Source: Arcobacter sp. LC1
GTDB lineage: Bacteria; Campylobacterota; Campylobacteria; Campylobacterales; Arcobacteraceae
Direction of reading: 5' to 3'
DNA: 64,000 nt
NCBI GenBank assembly: GCA_021378565.1
Contig: JAACJU010000008.1
Span: 39,905 to 103,904 of the forward strand
Part shown: positions 18,811 through 29,427 of the stretch, piece after piece
Numbering within the stretch: the stretch's first letter is position 1
Layout of the letters: the number at the start of each line of letters is the position of its first letter
Made by a program: the position numbers and the translations under genes
Notes under the pieces: model-generated
The model's database searches: none
What the model saw: the letters and a program-made list of their open reading frames with translations, nothing else
Told to the model about the DNA's origin: nothing

Positions 18811-20795
18811 TATTTTTCTCCTAATCTTTCATTTTTATCTTTATAATTCATTGGTAAGAAAAAGTCCAACAAAGCTTCTTGAATTTGAAATCTATCTTTT
18901 CCATCTTCTTGAAATTTTTCTGTTATTTTGTCAACTTGAGCTTGTCGTTTTGCTGAATCTGGATGCTCAATAATCATGCCTTTAGCTCCATATCCTCTAA
19001 ATGCAGGAGGTAATTCCATTTTCATAATATCAAGTGCTTCATAAGTTACCGTCGGTAAAGTTTGTTTTGGATTTTCCCACGTTGTTAGTGTTCGGTTTAG
19101 CCAATTTGCATCATCTCTTTTTGGATAATCTTCTCTAAAATGTGCGCCTCTACTTTCTGTTCTATCTCTTGCACCCACTGCAACGCAAAGAGCAAGTTTA
19201 AGCATTTTAGGAACTCTATAAGCTTCTTCAAGCTCAGGATTTCCTGCTTTTTCTTTTGATTTTACATTTATATTTTTAGTTTTTTTCAAAAGAATTTCAA
19301 GTTCATTAACAGCTTCTTTCAAGTTTTTGCCATCTCTAAAAATTCCCACTTTATCATCCATTAGTTGTTTCATTTGATTTTTGATTTTAAAGATATCTTC
19401 TTTTCCATCAAAGCTAAGAATTTCATCTAAATAATCTTCTTGTGCTTTCATAGCTTTGTTAATATTTTGTGTTTTGATATTTATATCATTTTCTAAGCAA
19501 AAATCAGCAAGATAATTACCTACAATCATACCAGCAACAACAGTCTCAGATACTGAGTTTCCTCCAAGTCGGTTAAAGCCGTGCATATCCCAGCAAGCTG
19601 CTTCTCCACAAGAAAAAAGTCCTTTTAGATTTTGTGATTCACCTGTTGCTTTGGTTCTTATTCCACCCATTGAATAGTGTTGCATAGGTAGCACAGGAGC
19701 CCAACCTTTTGGACCTTCATCAGCAGGATCAATTCCGTTAAATATCTCACAAATTTCTTGTACATCTCTTAGGTTTTTTTCTATGTGTTTTCTTCCTAAG
19801 ATTGAAATATCAAGCCAAAGGTGTTGTCCATAAGGTGAAGGAACGCCTTTTCCATTTCTAATATGTTCTATCATTCTTCTTGAAACTACATCTCTTGAAG
19901 CTAGCTCTTTTTTCTCAGGTTCATAATCAGGCATAAATCTATGTCCATCTACATCTCTTAGTATTCCACCATCACCTCTACAACCTTCTGTTAATAAAAT
20001 CCCAGATGGTACTATTGGTGTTGGGTGAAATTGGACTGCCTCCATATTTCCTAAACTTGCAACTCCAGTTTCTAAAACCAAAGCTTGTCCAGTTCCTTCA
20101 CAAATCACAGCATTTGTAGTTTGCTTGAAAAGTCTTCCATATCCTCCAGTTGCAATACAAGTTCCTTTTGCCACGTAAGCTTCAAGTTCTCCTGTAATCA
20201 AATCTCTTACAATTGCACCATAGCATCTGTTGTTTTCATGTATTAAGCTAAGAGCTTCTTTTCTGTCTCTTATGTCAGCATTGTGTTTTAAAGCTTCATT
20301 TGCTACACCAAAAAGCATAGTATGCCCAGTAGCGTCAGCTGTATAGCAAGTCCGCCATTTTTTTGTTCCACCAAAATCTCTTGAGTGGATTAAGCCATGT
20401 GCTTCTTCATCTTCGACAATTGTTGTTTTTTTTGCATTTATTACAGCGTCTCTAGCTCCTTTTGTAATCCTAGTCCAAGGCACTCCCCAAGACGCTAATT
20501 CTCTAATAGCTTTAGGCGCTGTTGTTACAAACATTCTAGCAACATCTTGATCACAGCCCCAATCGCTTCCTTTTACAGTATCACTAAAGTGCAAGTCTTC
20601 GTTGTCGCCTTGACTCATTTTTGAGTTTGCTAAAGACGCTTGCATACCACCTTGTGCTGCTGCTGAGTGAGATCTTTTTACAGGTACTAAAGATAAAATA
20701 ATAGTACTTAAACCTTTTTTTTGAGTAGCAACACCAGCTCTAAGTCCAGCTAGTCCTCCACCGATTACTAATGCATCACAGTAAAAAATTTTCAT
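18810..20795 (-). CDS. frdA: Fumarate reductase flavoprotein subunit
   Basis: FrdA reduces fumarate to succinate using covalently bound FAD. The 661-residue protein starts with a Rossmann dinucleotide motif [10 protein letters not shown] (about 12-21) and the FAD-linking His43 in [11 protein letters not shown]. Substrate-binding blocks FHPTPI and TEGCRGDGG are present near 257-280, and HYSMGGI plus [10 protein letters not shown] near 380-430 support the family call. Gene order frdC-frdA-frdB with one-base spacing is that of Wolinella and Campylobacter. The active site faces the cytoplasm, with no twin-arginine signal, which separates it from the periplasmic Mfr methylmenaquinol:fumarate reductase. 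Confidence 0.96.
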   Translation of the reverse strand: MKIFYCDALVIGGGLAGLRAGVATQKKGLSTIILSLVPVKRSHSAAAQGGMQASLANSKMSQGDNEDLHFSDTVKGSDWGCDQDVARMFVTTAPKAIRELASWGVPWTRITKGARDAVINAKKTTIVEDEEAHGLIHSRDFGGTKKWRTCYTADATGHTMLFGVANEALKHNADIRDRKEALSLIHENNRCYGAIVRDLITGELEAYVAKGTCIATGGYGRLFKQTTNAVICEGTGQALVLETGVASLGNMEAVQFHPTPIVPSGILLTEGCRGDGGILRDVDGHRFMPDYEPEKKELASRDVVSRRMIEHIRNGKGVPSPYGQHLWLDISILGRKHIEKNLRDVQEICEIFNGIDPADEGPKGWAPVLPMQHYSMGGIRTKATGESQNLKGLFSCGEAACWDMHGFNRLGGNSVSETVVAGMIVGNYLADFCLENDINIKTQNINKAMKAQEDYLDEILSFDGKEDIFKIKNQMKQLMDDKVGIFRDGKNLKEAVNELEILLKKTKNINVKSKEKAGNPELEEAYRVPKMLKLALCVAVGARDRTESRGAHFREDYPKRDDANWLNRTLTTWENPKQTLPTVTYEALDIMKMELPPAFRGYGAKGMIIEHPDSAKRQAQVDKITEKFQEDGKDRFQIQEALLDFFLPMNYKDKNERLGEK

Positions 20796-21596
20796 TTAAA
20801 CTAGCCCCCTTATTATTTTATGTGTTGGTATATTTATTTGTGTTTGAGTATAAGCTGTTGGTGTATATCTTTGTCCAGCATTATCAGCGTGATAGATTCC
20901 TATTTTTATATAAGCAGCTAGTGATAAAACTCCTAAAAGAAGAAAAATAATAGTTACAATCCATTTTGCTCTTTTTAATTTTATTCTTGATTCTTTTGCA
21001 GTTTTTCCTTCAAACCAACCCCATTTAATACAGAGTCTATAAAGTCCTATTGAGCCATGAAATTCAACTGCTAAAAGCAAGAGAATATATAAAGGCCACA
21101 TATAAGCAGACCAAACTCTATCTGAAGATGCGTAAGGGCCAATATCATTTGAATGAGTCATTATTATAAATAAATGAATTGAACCTAAAAAGAACATTGC
21201 AAAACCTGTGTAAGCTTGAACGAACCATAGTTTTGTATCGCCATGCGCCATACTTTTTGAGTGAGTTCTTATAAGTTTATATTGTTTGTAATTGATTGGC
21301 AATTTTCTAACACCCATAATTGCGTGTACTATAAAAATTATTGCTATAATTATTGCAAAAATTGTTACAATTATTGGACTTCCTCCATGTATTAAAAAAC
21401 TAGCTTCCATCATTTTTGTGACTTGATACATAGCTTCATTTCCAAAAAGTATGGAAGCTACAAATATCATATGTGCCCACATAAAAAGTGCAAGAATCAA
21501 ACCAGTTGTACTTTGAATAAAATCCAACTTAGCAGGTGTTCTGCTTTTCTTTCTTTCTTCTGTTACACCTAAATAGCTTTCTATTAGGTCATTCAT
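20796..21596 (-). CDS. frdC: Fumarate reductase cytochrome b subunit
   Basis: FrdC is the dihaem membrane anchor that exchanges electrons with menaquinone. From the ATG at 21596 it is 266 residues; this start is preferred over an upstream ATG at 21656 because AAAGGA lies six bases before it and the N-terminus then begins MNDLIESYLG, as in C. jejuni FrdC. Five hydrophobic segments are visible, with His residues in MWAHM, IHGGSP, IVHAIM and SIHLFI positioned as haem ligands. It opens the frdCAB operon, followed directly by frdA. A long 346-bp leader region upstream contains two TATAAT boxes. Confidence 0.94.
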   Translation of the reverse strand: MNDLIESYLGVTEERKKSRTPAKLDFIQSTTGLILALFMWAHMIFVASILFGNEAMYQVTKMMEASFLIHGGSPIIVTIFAIIIAIIFIVHAIMGVRKLPINYKQYKLIRTHSKSMAHGDTKLWFVQAYTGFAMFFLGSIHLFIIMTHSNDIGPYASSDRVWSAYMWPLYILLLLAVEFHGSIGLYRLCIKWGWFEGKTAKESRIKLKRAKWIVTIIFLLLGVLSLAAYIKIGIYHADNAGQRYTPTAYTQTQINIPTHKIIRGLV

Positions 21597-21942
21597 TTTT
21601 AATCCTTTCAAATTTATCCTTAGATAGTCAATTTTCTTGTCAATTGTGTTGTACATCTTAGCTTAAAGCTACTTTAAAAATTCTTATATTTTTTTGATAT
21701 TATTTGTTTTAATTATTATAAGTACTTAGCCTGAACTTTGTTTATTAGGGTACTTTAGAAGAATAATAATTTTTTATTCTTACTTTAAAAAATATTTTTT
21801 AAGTTTTGAGTGTTACTATTATAAGCAAAATTAGCTCTAAAGAAAAATAAAAATAGCAGAAAATGTGGTATTTTAATCCTAAGCTAAAATCTAGGCTTAG
21901 GATTATTTTTATATAATATTAATGCAAGGCTAATATAAAAGA
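21597..21942. other. Intergenic region between frdC start and nuoN end
   Basis: This 346-bp gap holds the frd promoter region. Reverse-strand TATAAT elements occur at 21720-21715 and 21823-21818; the latter is in the context TTTTGCTTATAAT, close to the Campylobacter extended -10 pattern. A perfect 10-bp stem hairpin lies at 21875-21904 near the end of nuoN. No convincing small gene or RNA gene was seen. Confidence 0.6.
21875..21904. terminator. Hairpin after nuoN, possible terminator of the nuo operon
   Basis: AATCCTAAGC (21875-21884) pairs perfectly with GCTTAGGATT (21895-21904). It lies 38 bp past the nuoN stop. The reverse-strand side is followed by AAAATACC rather than a U run; the forward side is followed by ATTTTTAT. 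Termination of nuo is plausible but the U tract is weak. Confidence 0.45.
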
Positions 21943-23436
21943 CTAATGCAAGAATAGCGATTTTATACTAAGTTGAACTACGGCTATAATTTGATCAATA
22001 TTTGGAATTGGTATGAAAAAAGCAATTGCTGAACCCACTCCTGACCATATTATTAAGATTGCTAAAAAGCCAATTGCATAAGTGCTAATTGTTCTATCAT
22101 TAAAATAAGGTTTTATATTGTTTGTACTTGGATAAAAATACATCATAGCAATTAGTTTAAAGTAATAATAAACTGATACAATAGTTGCTAAAACTGCTAT
22201 AACAACAAGCCAAATATATCCTGCATGAATAGCCTCAACAAATACATAAAATTTACCCATAAATCCAATAGTTGTAGGAATTCCTGCAAAACTCATCATA
22301 AATATTGTCATTAAAGCTGCTAAATAAGGTCGCTCTTGTGCTAAGCCTTTAAAGTCATCAAAAGTAACTCTTACTTTTGTTTCAGCAATAATATGCGAAA
22401 TTAATCCAAAAGCGCCAATCGCAGTAAGAAGATATGCTATTAAATAAAATACTATAGAATAAGCACTTGCTATGTTTGTCCCAAGTGCAATAAAGGCTAA
22501 AAGTAAATATCCTGTGTGAACTATTGATGAAGCTGCGAGCATTCTTTTTACATTTTTTTGAATTAGAGCTAACCAAGTTCCAATCGCTAAGGTTAAAACG
22601 GTTAAGACTTCAAGAATTGGAACCCAATAATGTTGCAAGGAAGCAAAATCTTGAATATAAGCTCTTAGGAAAAATGAGAATATTGCAATTTTAAATACTG
22701 AAGCCATATAAGCTGTAACTAAAACACTAGAACCTCTATAAACATCAATAACCCAAGATTGAAAAGGAAAGGCTGCGATTTTAAATAAAAATGTAAATAA
22801 AATCATAGTAATACCAATGTAGACTAAAGCCAAACTTGAGTCTGAATTGCTTATAAAAAATCCGATTTCATTTAGGTTTGTAGTTCCAGTTGCACCATAA
22901 ATTAAAGCAGTTCCAAGTAAGAAAAAAGAGCCTATAAAAGAGCCAAGTATAAGGTATTTAAAAACAGCCTCAACTCGTCTGTTGTTAGCGGTATTAAATC
23001 CAACTAAAATATAGATTGAAAAAGATGCAATTTCAAGAGAAATATAAGCTGTGATTAATTCATTTGCATGTGCTAAAAGCATCATCCCAAATAAAGAAAA
23101 AAGTATCATAGCATAAAACTCGCCCTTAATATAAGCTCTAGTTTTGGCATAACTTTCTCCAACTAAAACAATAAGCAAGGCACCAATAATAAGCAAAATA
23201 CTAAAAAAGTTTGAAAAGCTATCAAAAATTAGCATATTTTTAAATAAATTACCAAAAGGATTGAAAGCAAATAAGTCATCTATATGATAAAAAGAAATGA
23301 CAAGTGCTATTACTAAAAATATTGTGCTCATTCCTATAAAAGTCATAGTTTTAAAATTATACATACTCATAAACATAAGCACTAAAGCGCCTATTAAAAT
23401 AATAATTACTGGCAAAAGGTAAACGATTGAACTCAT
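21943..23436 (-). CDS. nuoN: NADH-quinone oxidoreductase subunit N
   Basis: NuoN is one of the three antiporter-like proton-pumping subunits of complex I. The 497-residue protein has about 14 hydrophobic segments. Conserved Lys and Glu residues sit within membrane segments, including [12 protein letters not shown] near 131-142 with the TM5-type Glu, and [10 protein letters not shown] near 216-225 with the TM7-type Lys. It is the last gene of nuoA-N and overlaps nuoM by 4 bp. A hairpin follows 38 bp later. Length and position agree with NuoN rather than an Mrp antiporter subunit. Confidence 0.93.
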   Translation of the reverse strand: MSSIVYLLPVIIILIGALVLMFMSMYNFKTMTFIGMSTIFLVIALVISFYHIDDLFAFNPFGNLFKNMLIFDSFSNFFSILLIIGALLIVLVGESYAKTRAYIKGEFYAMILFSLFGMMLLAHANELITAYISLEIASFSIYILVGFNTANNRRVEAVFKYLILGSFIGSFFLLGTALIYGATGTTNLNEIGFFISNSDSSLALVYIGITMILFTFLFKIAAFPFQSWVIDVYRGSSVLVTAYMASVFKIAIFSFFLRAYIQDFASLQHYWVPILEVLTVLTLAIGTWLALIQKNVKRMLAASSIVHTGYLLLAFIALGTNIASAYSIVFYLIAYLLTAIGAFGLISHIIAETKVRVTFDDFKGLAQERPYLAALMTIFMMSFAGIPTTIGFMGKFYVFVEAIHAGYIWLVVIAVLATIVSVYYYFKLIAMMYFYPSTNNIKPYFNDRTISTYAIGFLAILIIWSGVGSAIAFFIPIPNIDQIIAVVQLSIKSLFLH

Positions 23437-24923
23437 CCTAAAGCTCCTATTTGTAAAATATCACTCACATAATGAGTTACAGTTGGTGCAAATTTGTTTA
23501 TAAAAGGTTCAGGGTAAACTCCCATTAAAAATATTAGTATCACCCAAGGCAAAAACCCTAGTAGCTCTTTTACTTTTAAATCTCGCATTTTTACATCAGC
23601 GCCACCATCAGCTTCTCTGTTTTGTAAGATAGCTCTTTGAAACATCCACAGCATATATGAAGCTGCGATTAACACAGTAAATCCTGAGATATATCCTAAG
23701 ACATGGTTAAATTTAAATACTCCAAATATTATTAGAAGTTCTGAAGTAAAACCACTGGTTCCTGGTAAGCCTACACTTGCAAATAAAAATATTGCAAAAA
23801 CGAAAGTATAGAGTGGGGCTTGTTTGGCGATTCCACCTAGTTGCTTGATGCTTTTAAGCCCTGTTTCTTTCTCTAATAAACCAATTAGCAAGAATAGTCC
23901 ACCCGTTGCCATGGCGTGGGCAATGATGAGATATAAAGCACCATTAATTCCTAGGGTATTTAAAGAAAATACACCAGCTGCTATAAAACTTAGATGCGAG
24001 GCTGAAGAATATGCAAGCATTCTTTTTATATCATCTTGCATTAAGGCCGCAATTCCAAAATAAATAAGTCCAAACAAGCCTATGAAAACAAAATAATGCG
24101 AAAATTGCACATAAACATGAGGAAAAATAGGTATCATAAATCTAACTACACCATATATTCCTAATTTTGCCATAATTGATGAAAGTATAAATACTCCACC
24201 CGTTGGTGCATTTTTATAAGTATCCATAATCCATGTATGAAAAGGAAATAAAGGAATTTTAATTGCAAATGCTACAGCAAAGGCTAAAAATAGCCAAATC
24301 TGCTCATGATAACTAAGCGTCGTTATTTTCGTAAAGCTATCAAGCGCAAAACTCCAAGTGCCAAATTCGTTGAAATAAGTAACTCCAAGATATAAAATAC
24401 TAACTAGCATAAGCAAAGAGCCTGCCATGGTATAAACAGTTATTTTAATAGTTGAGAATACCTTGTTTCCTGTTCCAAATAATCCGATAATTAAAAAGAT
24501 TGGTAAAAGCATAGTTTCCCAAAAGAAATAAAATAAGATTACATCTAAAGATAATAATGCCCCAGTTACTCCAGTTTGAACTAAAAGCATATTTATCCAA
24601 TACCCTTTTGTTCGCCCTTCCCATAAAAGCAAATAAGCAGTTGGGATTAAAAGAGCAATTAACATAAGAATAGTTAAGGAAAATCCATCTAATCCTATAT
24701 AATAGTTTATCCCATATTTAGAAATCCATGGAACATCTGTAACAAACTGCAAGCCCTTACCTGGTTCGTATTGGAGATACAGTTTTAATACTAAAACAAA
24801 AACAACAACTGTTGTCAAAAAAGCTATGTTTCTAACAGTTTGCATATGCTTAGTTGTTAACATCAAAGCAAAAGCAACAACCGCTGGTAGAAAAATTATA
24901 AAAGATAAAATACTTGCACTCAT
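23433..24923 (-). CDS. nuoM: NADH-quinone oxidoreductase subunit M
   Basis: NuoM is an antiporter-like proton-pumping membrane subunit of complex I. The 496-residue protein has about 14 transmembrane segments. [17 protein letters not shown] near 131-147 carries the conserved Glu, [19 protein letters not shown] near 222-240 carries the pumping Lys, and [14 protein letters not shown] near 303-316 is a family hallmark. It overlaps nuoN by 4 bp and follows nuoL by one base. Nothing is missing relative to usual NuoM length. Confidence 0.94.
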   Translation of the reverse strand: MSASILSFIIFLPAVVAFALMLTTKHMQTVRNIAFLTTVVVFVLVLKLYLQYEPGKGLQFVTDVPWISKYGINYYIGLDGFSLTILMLIALLIPTAYLLLWEGRTKGYWINMLLVQTGVTGALLSLDVILFYFFWETMLLPIFLIIGLFGTGNKVFSTIKITVYTMAGSLLMLVSILYLGVTYFNEFGTWSFALDSFTKITTLSYHEQIWLFLAFAVAFAIKIPLFPFHTWIMDTYKNAPTGGVFILSSIMAKLGIYGVVRFMIPIFPHVYVQFSHYFVFIGLFGLIYFGIAALMQDDIKRMLAYSSASHLSFIAAGVFSLNTLGINGALYLIIAHAMATGGLFLLIGLLEKETGLKSIKQLGGIAKQAPLYTFVFAIFLFASVGLPGTSGFTSELLIIFGVFKFNHVLGYISGFTVLIAASYMLWMFQRAILQNREADGGADVKMRDLKVKELLGFLPWVILIFLMGVYPEPFINKFAPTVTHYVSDILQIGALG

Positions 24924-24924
24924 A

Positions 24925-26817
24925 CTATTGTCCTAACACATTTAAATATACATAAAGAGATATTGCACTTATTCCAAGGAGCATATAGAGTGCATAAATT
25001 CTTACATTAGCATTTTGTAAAAATGCTAGCTTATTACCAAACACTATAAGTCCTTTTGAAAACCCCATGATAATTGCATCAATGAATTTATCATCAAGAA
25101 ATTTATCTAAAAATACAGCTAATCTTTTTATATTTTTAACAAAAATAAAGTCATAAAATTCATCAACATAAAATTTATGATAAACAATACTTGTTTCACT
25201 TTCTCTTTTGCTTAAATCAAAATTAGCGTATTTTTTATAGGCCCAAAATGCTCCAGCTAAAGCAAAAATCACACTTAAAAACATAAGTCCTAATTCTCTT
25301 GATACGTTCATATGGTCGCTTGAATTATGAAGCATTCCTAACCAATTATCTACAAAATGTCCACCTCCGAATATTTCAGGGAAATTGACAAGTCCACCAA
25401 ATATAGCACCAATACTAAGGATAAATAAAGGCACTGCTATTGTTAAAGGCGTTTTGTAATATTTCATTTCTTTTTGCCCATTTGGTGCTTTAAAAAGTAT
25501 GAAATATAATCTAAACATATACAAAGCTGTTAAAAATGCTGTGAAAAGTCCAATAGCCCATATGATATATTCTCCTTTTTCAAATGCTCCAGCTAAGATA
25601 GCATCTTTTGAAAAGAAGCCTGAGAATGGAGGAATTCCTGATATCGCTATAACGCCTATTAAAAAAGTTCCAGATATTATAGGAAGCTTCATTCGTTTTT
25701 TTGCTAACTCAAAAATATCTTGTTCATGATGCATAGCCATAATCAGACCACCTGCACCCATAAAAAGCATAGCTTTAAAAAATGCGTGAGTAAAAACATG
25801 AAAAAGTCCAGAGCTATAAAAACCAAGTCCTACACCTATAAACATATATCCAAGCTGACTCATAGTTGAGTATGCTAAAACTTTTTTTATGTCAGTTTGT
25901 CTCATAGCAATAACAGCTGCAAAAAGAGCAGAAAATGCACCGATATAAGCTATGAAAATTCCGATATTAGGGATTAGCTCATAAAGAAAATGAAATCTAG
26001 CAACCATATAAACCCCAGCTGTTACCATAGTTGCAGCGTGGATTAAAGCTGAAATTGGAGTAGGCCCAGCCATTGCGTCAGGCAACCAAGTATAAAGTGG
26101 AATTTGCGCTGATTTACCCATAGCACCAATAAACAGTAAAACTCCACTAATTACTAATAAATGGTTAGAGCCAAAACTTACATTCATAGCAAGGGTTTGA
26201 AAATTTAAACTAGTTTCACCTAGGGCAAAAAATAAAGTAACAATTCCTAGAATAAATCCTAAATCTCCAATTCTATTTACAATAAAAGCTTTATTTCCTG
26301 CTTTTACATTTTCAGGTTTTTGATAGTAAAATGCGATTAGAAGGTATGAACATACTCCAACGCCTTCCCAACCTATGAATAAAATAATAGGATTAGCAGC
26401 TAAAACTAAAAGAAGCATAGAAGCTAAAAATAGATTAAAATAAGCAAAAAACTTACCAAAGCCTTCATCTTTTTTCATATAGCCAACTGCGTAAATATGA
26501 ATAAGCCATCCAACAAAAGATACAAACATAGACATAAAAATTGCTAGCTTATCGCCTAAAAATCCCATAGTAATATTTAAGTTTGAAATATCAATCCAAG
26601 TATATATGTTTTGTGTAAATGCACCATTGTTATCATCTAGCCTAATAAATAAAATTAATGTTAAAATAAAACTAATTAAGGGTGTTACGGTTCCAATTAG
26701 TGCAAAAGAAAGTTCAGGAAGTTGTTTTATTTTTATATGATAAAAATACATTCCTGCAAGAATAATAGCGCCAATCAAAGGGCTTAAAATAATCCAAACT
26801 AATATATTTGTGTGCAT
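24925..26817 (-). CDS. nuoL: NADH-quinone oxidoreductase subunit L
   Basis: NuoL is the distal antiporter-like subunit with the long lateral helix that runs along the membrane arm. At 630 residues it has the normal NuoL length. Signature blocks are FIGWEGVGVCSYLLIAFYY near 146-164, the AQIPLYTWLPDAMAGPTPISALIHAATM region near 236-263 with Lys/His residues for proton transfer, and KKVLAYSTMSQLGYM near 312-326. A lateral-helix and terminal anchor are suggested by the amphipathic stretch after residue 540. It overlaps nuoK by one base. Confidence 0.95.
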   Translation of the reverse strand: MHTNILVWIILSPLIGAIILAGMYFYHIKIKQLPELSFALIGTVTPLISFILTLILFIRLDDNNGAFTQNIYTWIDISNLNITMGFLGDKLAIFMSMFVSFVGWLIHIYAVGYMKKDEGFGKFFAYFNLFLASMLLLVLAANPIILFIGWEGVGVCSYLLIAFYYQKPENVKAGNKAFIVNRIGDLGFILGIVTLFFALGETSLNFQTLAMNVSFGSNHLLVISGVLLFIGAMGKSAQIPLYTWLPDAMAGPTPISALIHAATMVTAGVYMVARFHFLYELIPNIGIFIAYIGAFSALFAAVIAMRQTDIKKVLAYSTMSQLGYMFIGVGLGFYSSGLFHVFTHAFFKAMLFMGAGGLIMAMHHEQDIFELAKKRMKLPIISGTFLIGVIAISGIPPFSGFFSKDAILAGAFEKGEYIIWAIGLFTAFLTALYMFRLYFILFKAPNGQKEMKYYKTPLTIAVPLFILSIGAIFGGLVNFPEIFGGGHFVDNWLGMLHNSSDHMNVSRELGLMFLSVIFALAGAFWAYKKYANFDLSKRESETSIVYHKFYVDEFYDFIFVKNIKRLAVFLDKFLDDKFIDAIIMGFSKGLIVFGNKLAFLQNANVRIYALYMLLGISAISLYVYLNVLGQ

Positions 26818-27125
26818 TATTCTACCTCCTGTTTTAGTTGGGTAAATACATCTGTATCAAGTGAGCCTTTTGCTCTAAATAAAAGGATAATTATTGATAA
26901 GAATATTGAAGCCTCAGCAGCAGCTAAAGCGATTACTAAAATAGCCATTATTTGCCCATCCATATTTCCAAGGTATCTTGAAAAGGCAACTAAAAGCAAA
27001 TTTATAGCATTTAACATAAGTTCTATTGACATATAAATTATAATAATATTTCGTCTTGCAATAACACCAATAACGCCTAGTGAAAAAAGAATCATCGCAA
27101 GACCTGCATAAGAAATTAGTGTCAT
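26817..27125 (-). CDS. nuoK: NADH-quinone oxidoreductase subunit K
   Basis: NuoK is a three-helix membrane subunit in the proton path of complex I. The 102-residue protein has the two conserved membrane Glu residues, one in SIELMLNAINLL near 35-46 and one in AAAEASIFLSI near 69-79. Start and stop share single bases with nuoJ and nuoL respectively, showing tight coupling. Length is typical. Confidence 0.95.
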   Translation of the reverse strand: MTLISYAGLAMILFSLGVIGVIARRNIIIIYMSIELMLNAINLLLVAFSRYLGNMDGQIMAILVIALAAAEASIFLSIIILLFRAKGSLDTDVFTQLKQEVE

Positions 27126-27643
27126 TATTTATTTCCTCGTTTATTTTTTTTGGCTAAAACTATTGCCCCAACTAATGCAACTAATAACAAAATCGATATT
27201 AGCTCAAAAGGAAATAGCCAATTTACATACAAATTTAAGCCTATATTTTTTAAAGAGCCAAAGCCATCATTTGTGATTTGCATTGAAGCATTTGGAAGTT
27301 TTGAGATAGCTTTTAAGATAAGCAAATCAATAGGTATCATTAAAATTATACCTATTAAAATCATAAGATTTTTACTAGGCTCTTTTGGTAGATGCTCTTC
27401 TTGGATATTTAAAAACATTAAAATAAACAAAAATAAAGTCATAATTGCGCCTGCATAAACAATGATTTGTGCCATAAATAAAAATGGAGCGCTTAAAAGT
27501 GCAAAAAGTCCAGCGATAGCAAGTATGCAAATAAGCAAACCAAGTGCACAGTAAATTGGGTTTTTGTAAAAAAGCATAACTAAAGCACCAACAATAGCAA
27601 AAAAAGCTAAAACTGCGAATATTATTGTACTAATCATTTCCAA
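27125..27643 (-). CDS. nuoJ: NADH-quinone oxidoreductase subunit J
   Basis: NuoJ is a five-helix membrane subunit that borders the quinone-proximal part of complex I. The 172-residue product has five hydrophobic segments and the typical QIIVYAGAIMTLFLFILML stretch near residues 59-77, which contains the pi-bulge Tyr region. The start overlaps the 3' end of nuoI by 14 bp. Length agrees with bacterial NuoJ. Confidence 0.94.
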   Translation of the reverse strand: MEMISTIIFAVLAFFAIVGALVMLFYKNPIYCALGLLICILAIAGLFALLSAPFLFMAQIIVYAGAIMTLFLFILMFLNIQEEHLPKEPSKNLMILIGIILMIPIDLLILKAISKLPNASMQITNDGFGSLKNIGLNLYVNWLFPFELISILLLVALVGAIVLAKKNKRGNK

Positions 27644-28136
27644 ATTCCTTTTTTCTTGTGTGAGATAATAAGGTATTTTTGTCTAAAACAAAGTCTTCTC
27701 TTTTATCAGCAGTGAATGAAAAAATACCTGTATCCATTCTAATAGCGTCGCAAGGACATGCCTCAACGCAATATCCACAATAAACACATTCTAATAAATC
27801 TATATTAAAAATCTTAGGTCTTTTTTCATCTTGCCCATCATCTCTTTGCGTAGCTTCAATCTCAATGCACCCAGCAGGACAAGCTGTAGCACACATATAA
27901 CAAGCCACACATTTTTCACTTCCATCATCTCTTTTTGTAAGCCTATGAACTCCTCTATATCTTGGAGTAATATCGCTTGGTTGAACCTCAGGATATTGCA
28001 TAGTTATAAGATTTGAATTGTCTTTAATGTTTCTTAAAAAATGTCTTAAAGTTGTTCTCATTCCACCAGCAATGGCAAAAATATATAATTTATCTTTAAG
28101 GCTTTTCCCGTTTCTTTTTATAATTTTTATACCCAT
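27630..28136 (-). CDS. nuoI: NADH-quinone oxidoreductase subunit I
   Basis: NuoI holds clusters N6a and N6b that carry electrons toward NuoB. The 168-residue protein has two [4Fe-4S] ferredoxin motifs: CVACYMCATACPAGC near 79-93 and CVYCGYCVEACPCDA near 118-132. A YRGVHRL block precedes the first motif, as in other NuoI. It lies one base after nuoH and overlaps nuoJ by 14 bp. The N-terminus before the clusters is as long as expected for the amphipathic helix. Confidence 0.95.
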   Translation of the reverse strand: MGIKIIKRNGKSLKDKLYIFAIAGGMRTTLRHFLRNIKDNSNLITMQYPEVQPSDITPRYRGVHRLTKRDDGSEKCVACYMCATACPAGCIEIEATQRDDGQDEKRPKIFNIDLLECVYCGYCVEACPCDAIRMDTGIFSFTADKREDFVLDKNTLLSHTRKKEFGND

Positions 28137-28137
28137 A

Positions 28138-29418
28138 TTAATTTCCTAAAACAACTACAATAGCAGTTATAACAATATTTAAAAGTGCCAAAGGAAGTAA
28201 AACTTTCCAACCTAGCATCTGAAGTTGATCATATCTAAATCTAAGAAGCGTCCATCTAATCCAAATAAATACAAAGCACATCAAGAAAAATTTAACTAAA
28301 AACACGCAAACTTGTATAATTCCTGTCATGATATTTATACCGTTTGTATTTAAACCTATAATTAAAAGTGCTAGAAAAATCACAACTAAAACAATAGCTT
28401 TAATCCAAAGTGCTCTGACTAGAAATTTTGTTTCTTTTGCTCTTCTATCATTTGGATTTTTCCAAATATTATTTTTCTTTATCCATCTTGTGAAACCTAA
28501 AATTCCCAAAGGACAAAGTACAATCAAAACAACTAAAATAATATTCATATGCGCTTGAAGAGTGGCTGTATTTACCCAAGGTATTTGATAGCCTCCAAAA
28601 AATAAAGTTACTATTAAAGCACTTGACGCACACATTGCAGCATATTCACCAACTTGAAAAAGTCCAAATTTCATAGCTGAATATTCTATATGATAACCCG
28701 CAACTATTTCACTTTCTCCCTCAGCTATATCAAAAGGAGTTCTGTTGGTTTCAGCAAATGCAGTCACAACAAAAATCAAACAAGCAAGAGGTTGCATAAT
28801 TGCACCCCATGCAGGGATAAACCCTAGCAAAAGCCCACCTTGAATATGCACAGCTGTATTTAAATCAACTGAACCATAAGTGATAAGTAAAGATACTAGT
28901 GCAAGTCCCATAGCAGCTTCATAAGAAATCACTTGCGCACTTGCTCTAATAGCTCCTAAAAGTCCGTATTTACTTTCACTTGAATATCCACCTAAAATAA
29001 TTCCATAAACACTAAGCCCTGCGTAAGCTAAAAACCAAAGCACTCCTAGGTGCATAGGAATTGCTTGCATTTGATAGGAAAACCCATCTATTACTAAATT
29101 GTCCGCAAAAGGAATTACTGCAAAGGTTAAAAAAGATGCTAGAAAAACAATACCTGGTGCAATAGTGTAAAAAAATCTATATTTGATGAAAGAGGGCGTA
29201 AAATCTTCTTTGAAAACTAACTTAAACATATCAGCAAAACTTTGAATAAGTCCACCTAATCTAAAGCCCCCGATATCAGATCTGTTTGGTCCTGGTCTGT
29301 CTTGAATAAATCCAGCAATTCGCCGCTCCCACCATACCATGATAGGTGCTGTTCCGATTGCTAAAATTACGGCTATTAATATATTTACAATTATTAGTAC
29401 AACTGCAGCTATTTCCAT
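28138..29418 (-). CDS. nuoH: NADH-quinone oxidoreductase subunit H, with insertion
   Basis: NuoH forms the quinone chamber at the base of complex I. Conserved regions are RPGPNR near 41-46, the SYEAAMGL segment near 165-172, and FAETNRTPFDIAEGESEIVAG near 221-241 with the charged loop for quinone access. The C-terminal block WIRWTLLRFRYDQLQMLGWK near 386-405 is also intact. At 426 residues it is about 90 longer than the 325-335 I expect for bacterial NuoH. The extra part lies between residues about 285 and 360 and includes a hydrophobic hairpin-like pair around a basic KKNNIWKNPNDRR loop. The frame is uninterrupted, so this looks like a real in-frame insertion. Confidence 0.93.
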   Translation of the reverse strand: MEIAAVVLIIVNILIAVILAIGTAPIMVWWERRIAGFIQDRPGPNRSDIGGFRLGGLIQSFADMFKLVFKEDFTPSFIKYRFFYTIAPGIVFLASFLTFAVIPFADNLVIDGFSYQMQAIPMHLGVLWFLAYAGLSVYGIILGGYSSESKYGLLGAIRASAQVISYEAAMGLALVSLLITYGSVDLNTAVHIQGGLLLGFIPAWGAIMQPLACLIFVVTAFAETNRTPFDIAEGESEIVAGYHIEYSAMKFGLFQVGEYAAMCASSALIVTLFFGGYQIPWVNTATLQAHMNIILVVLIVLCPLGILGFTRWIKKNNIWKNPNDRRAKETKFLVRALWIKAIVLVVIFLALLIIGLNTNGINIMTGIIQVCVFLVKFFLMCFVFIWIRWTLLRFRYDQLQMLGWKVLLPLALLNIVITAIVVVLGN

Positions 29419-29427
29419 TCTTTTCCT

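Noticed and set aside
18810..20795. Calling frdCAB a succinate dehydrogenase sdhABC
   Set aside because: The C-A-B order, dihaem FrdC without a SdhD and the adjoining dynamin pair match the Campylobacter/Wolinella fumarate reductase, although it may also oxidise succinate.
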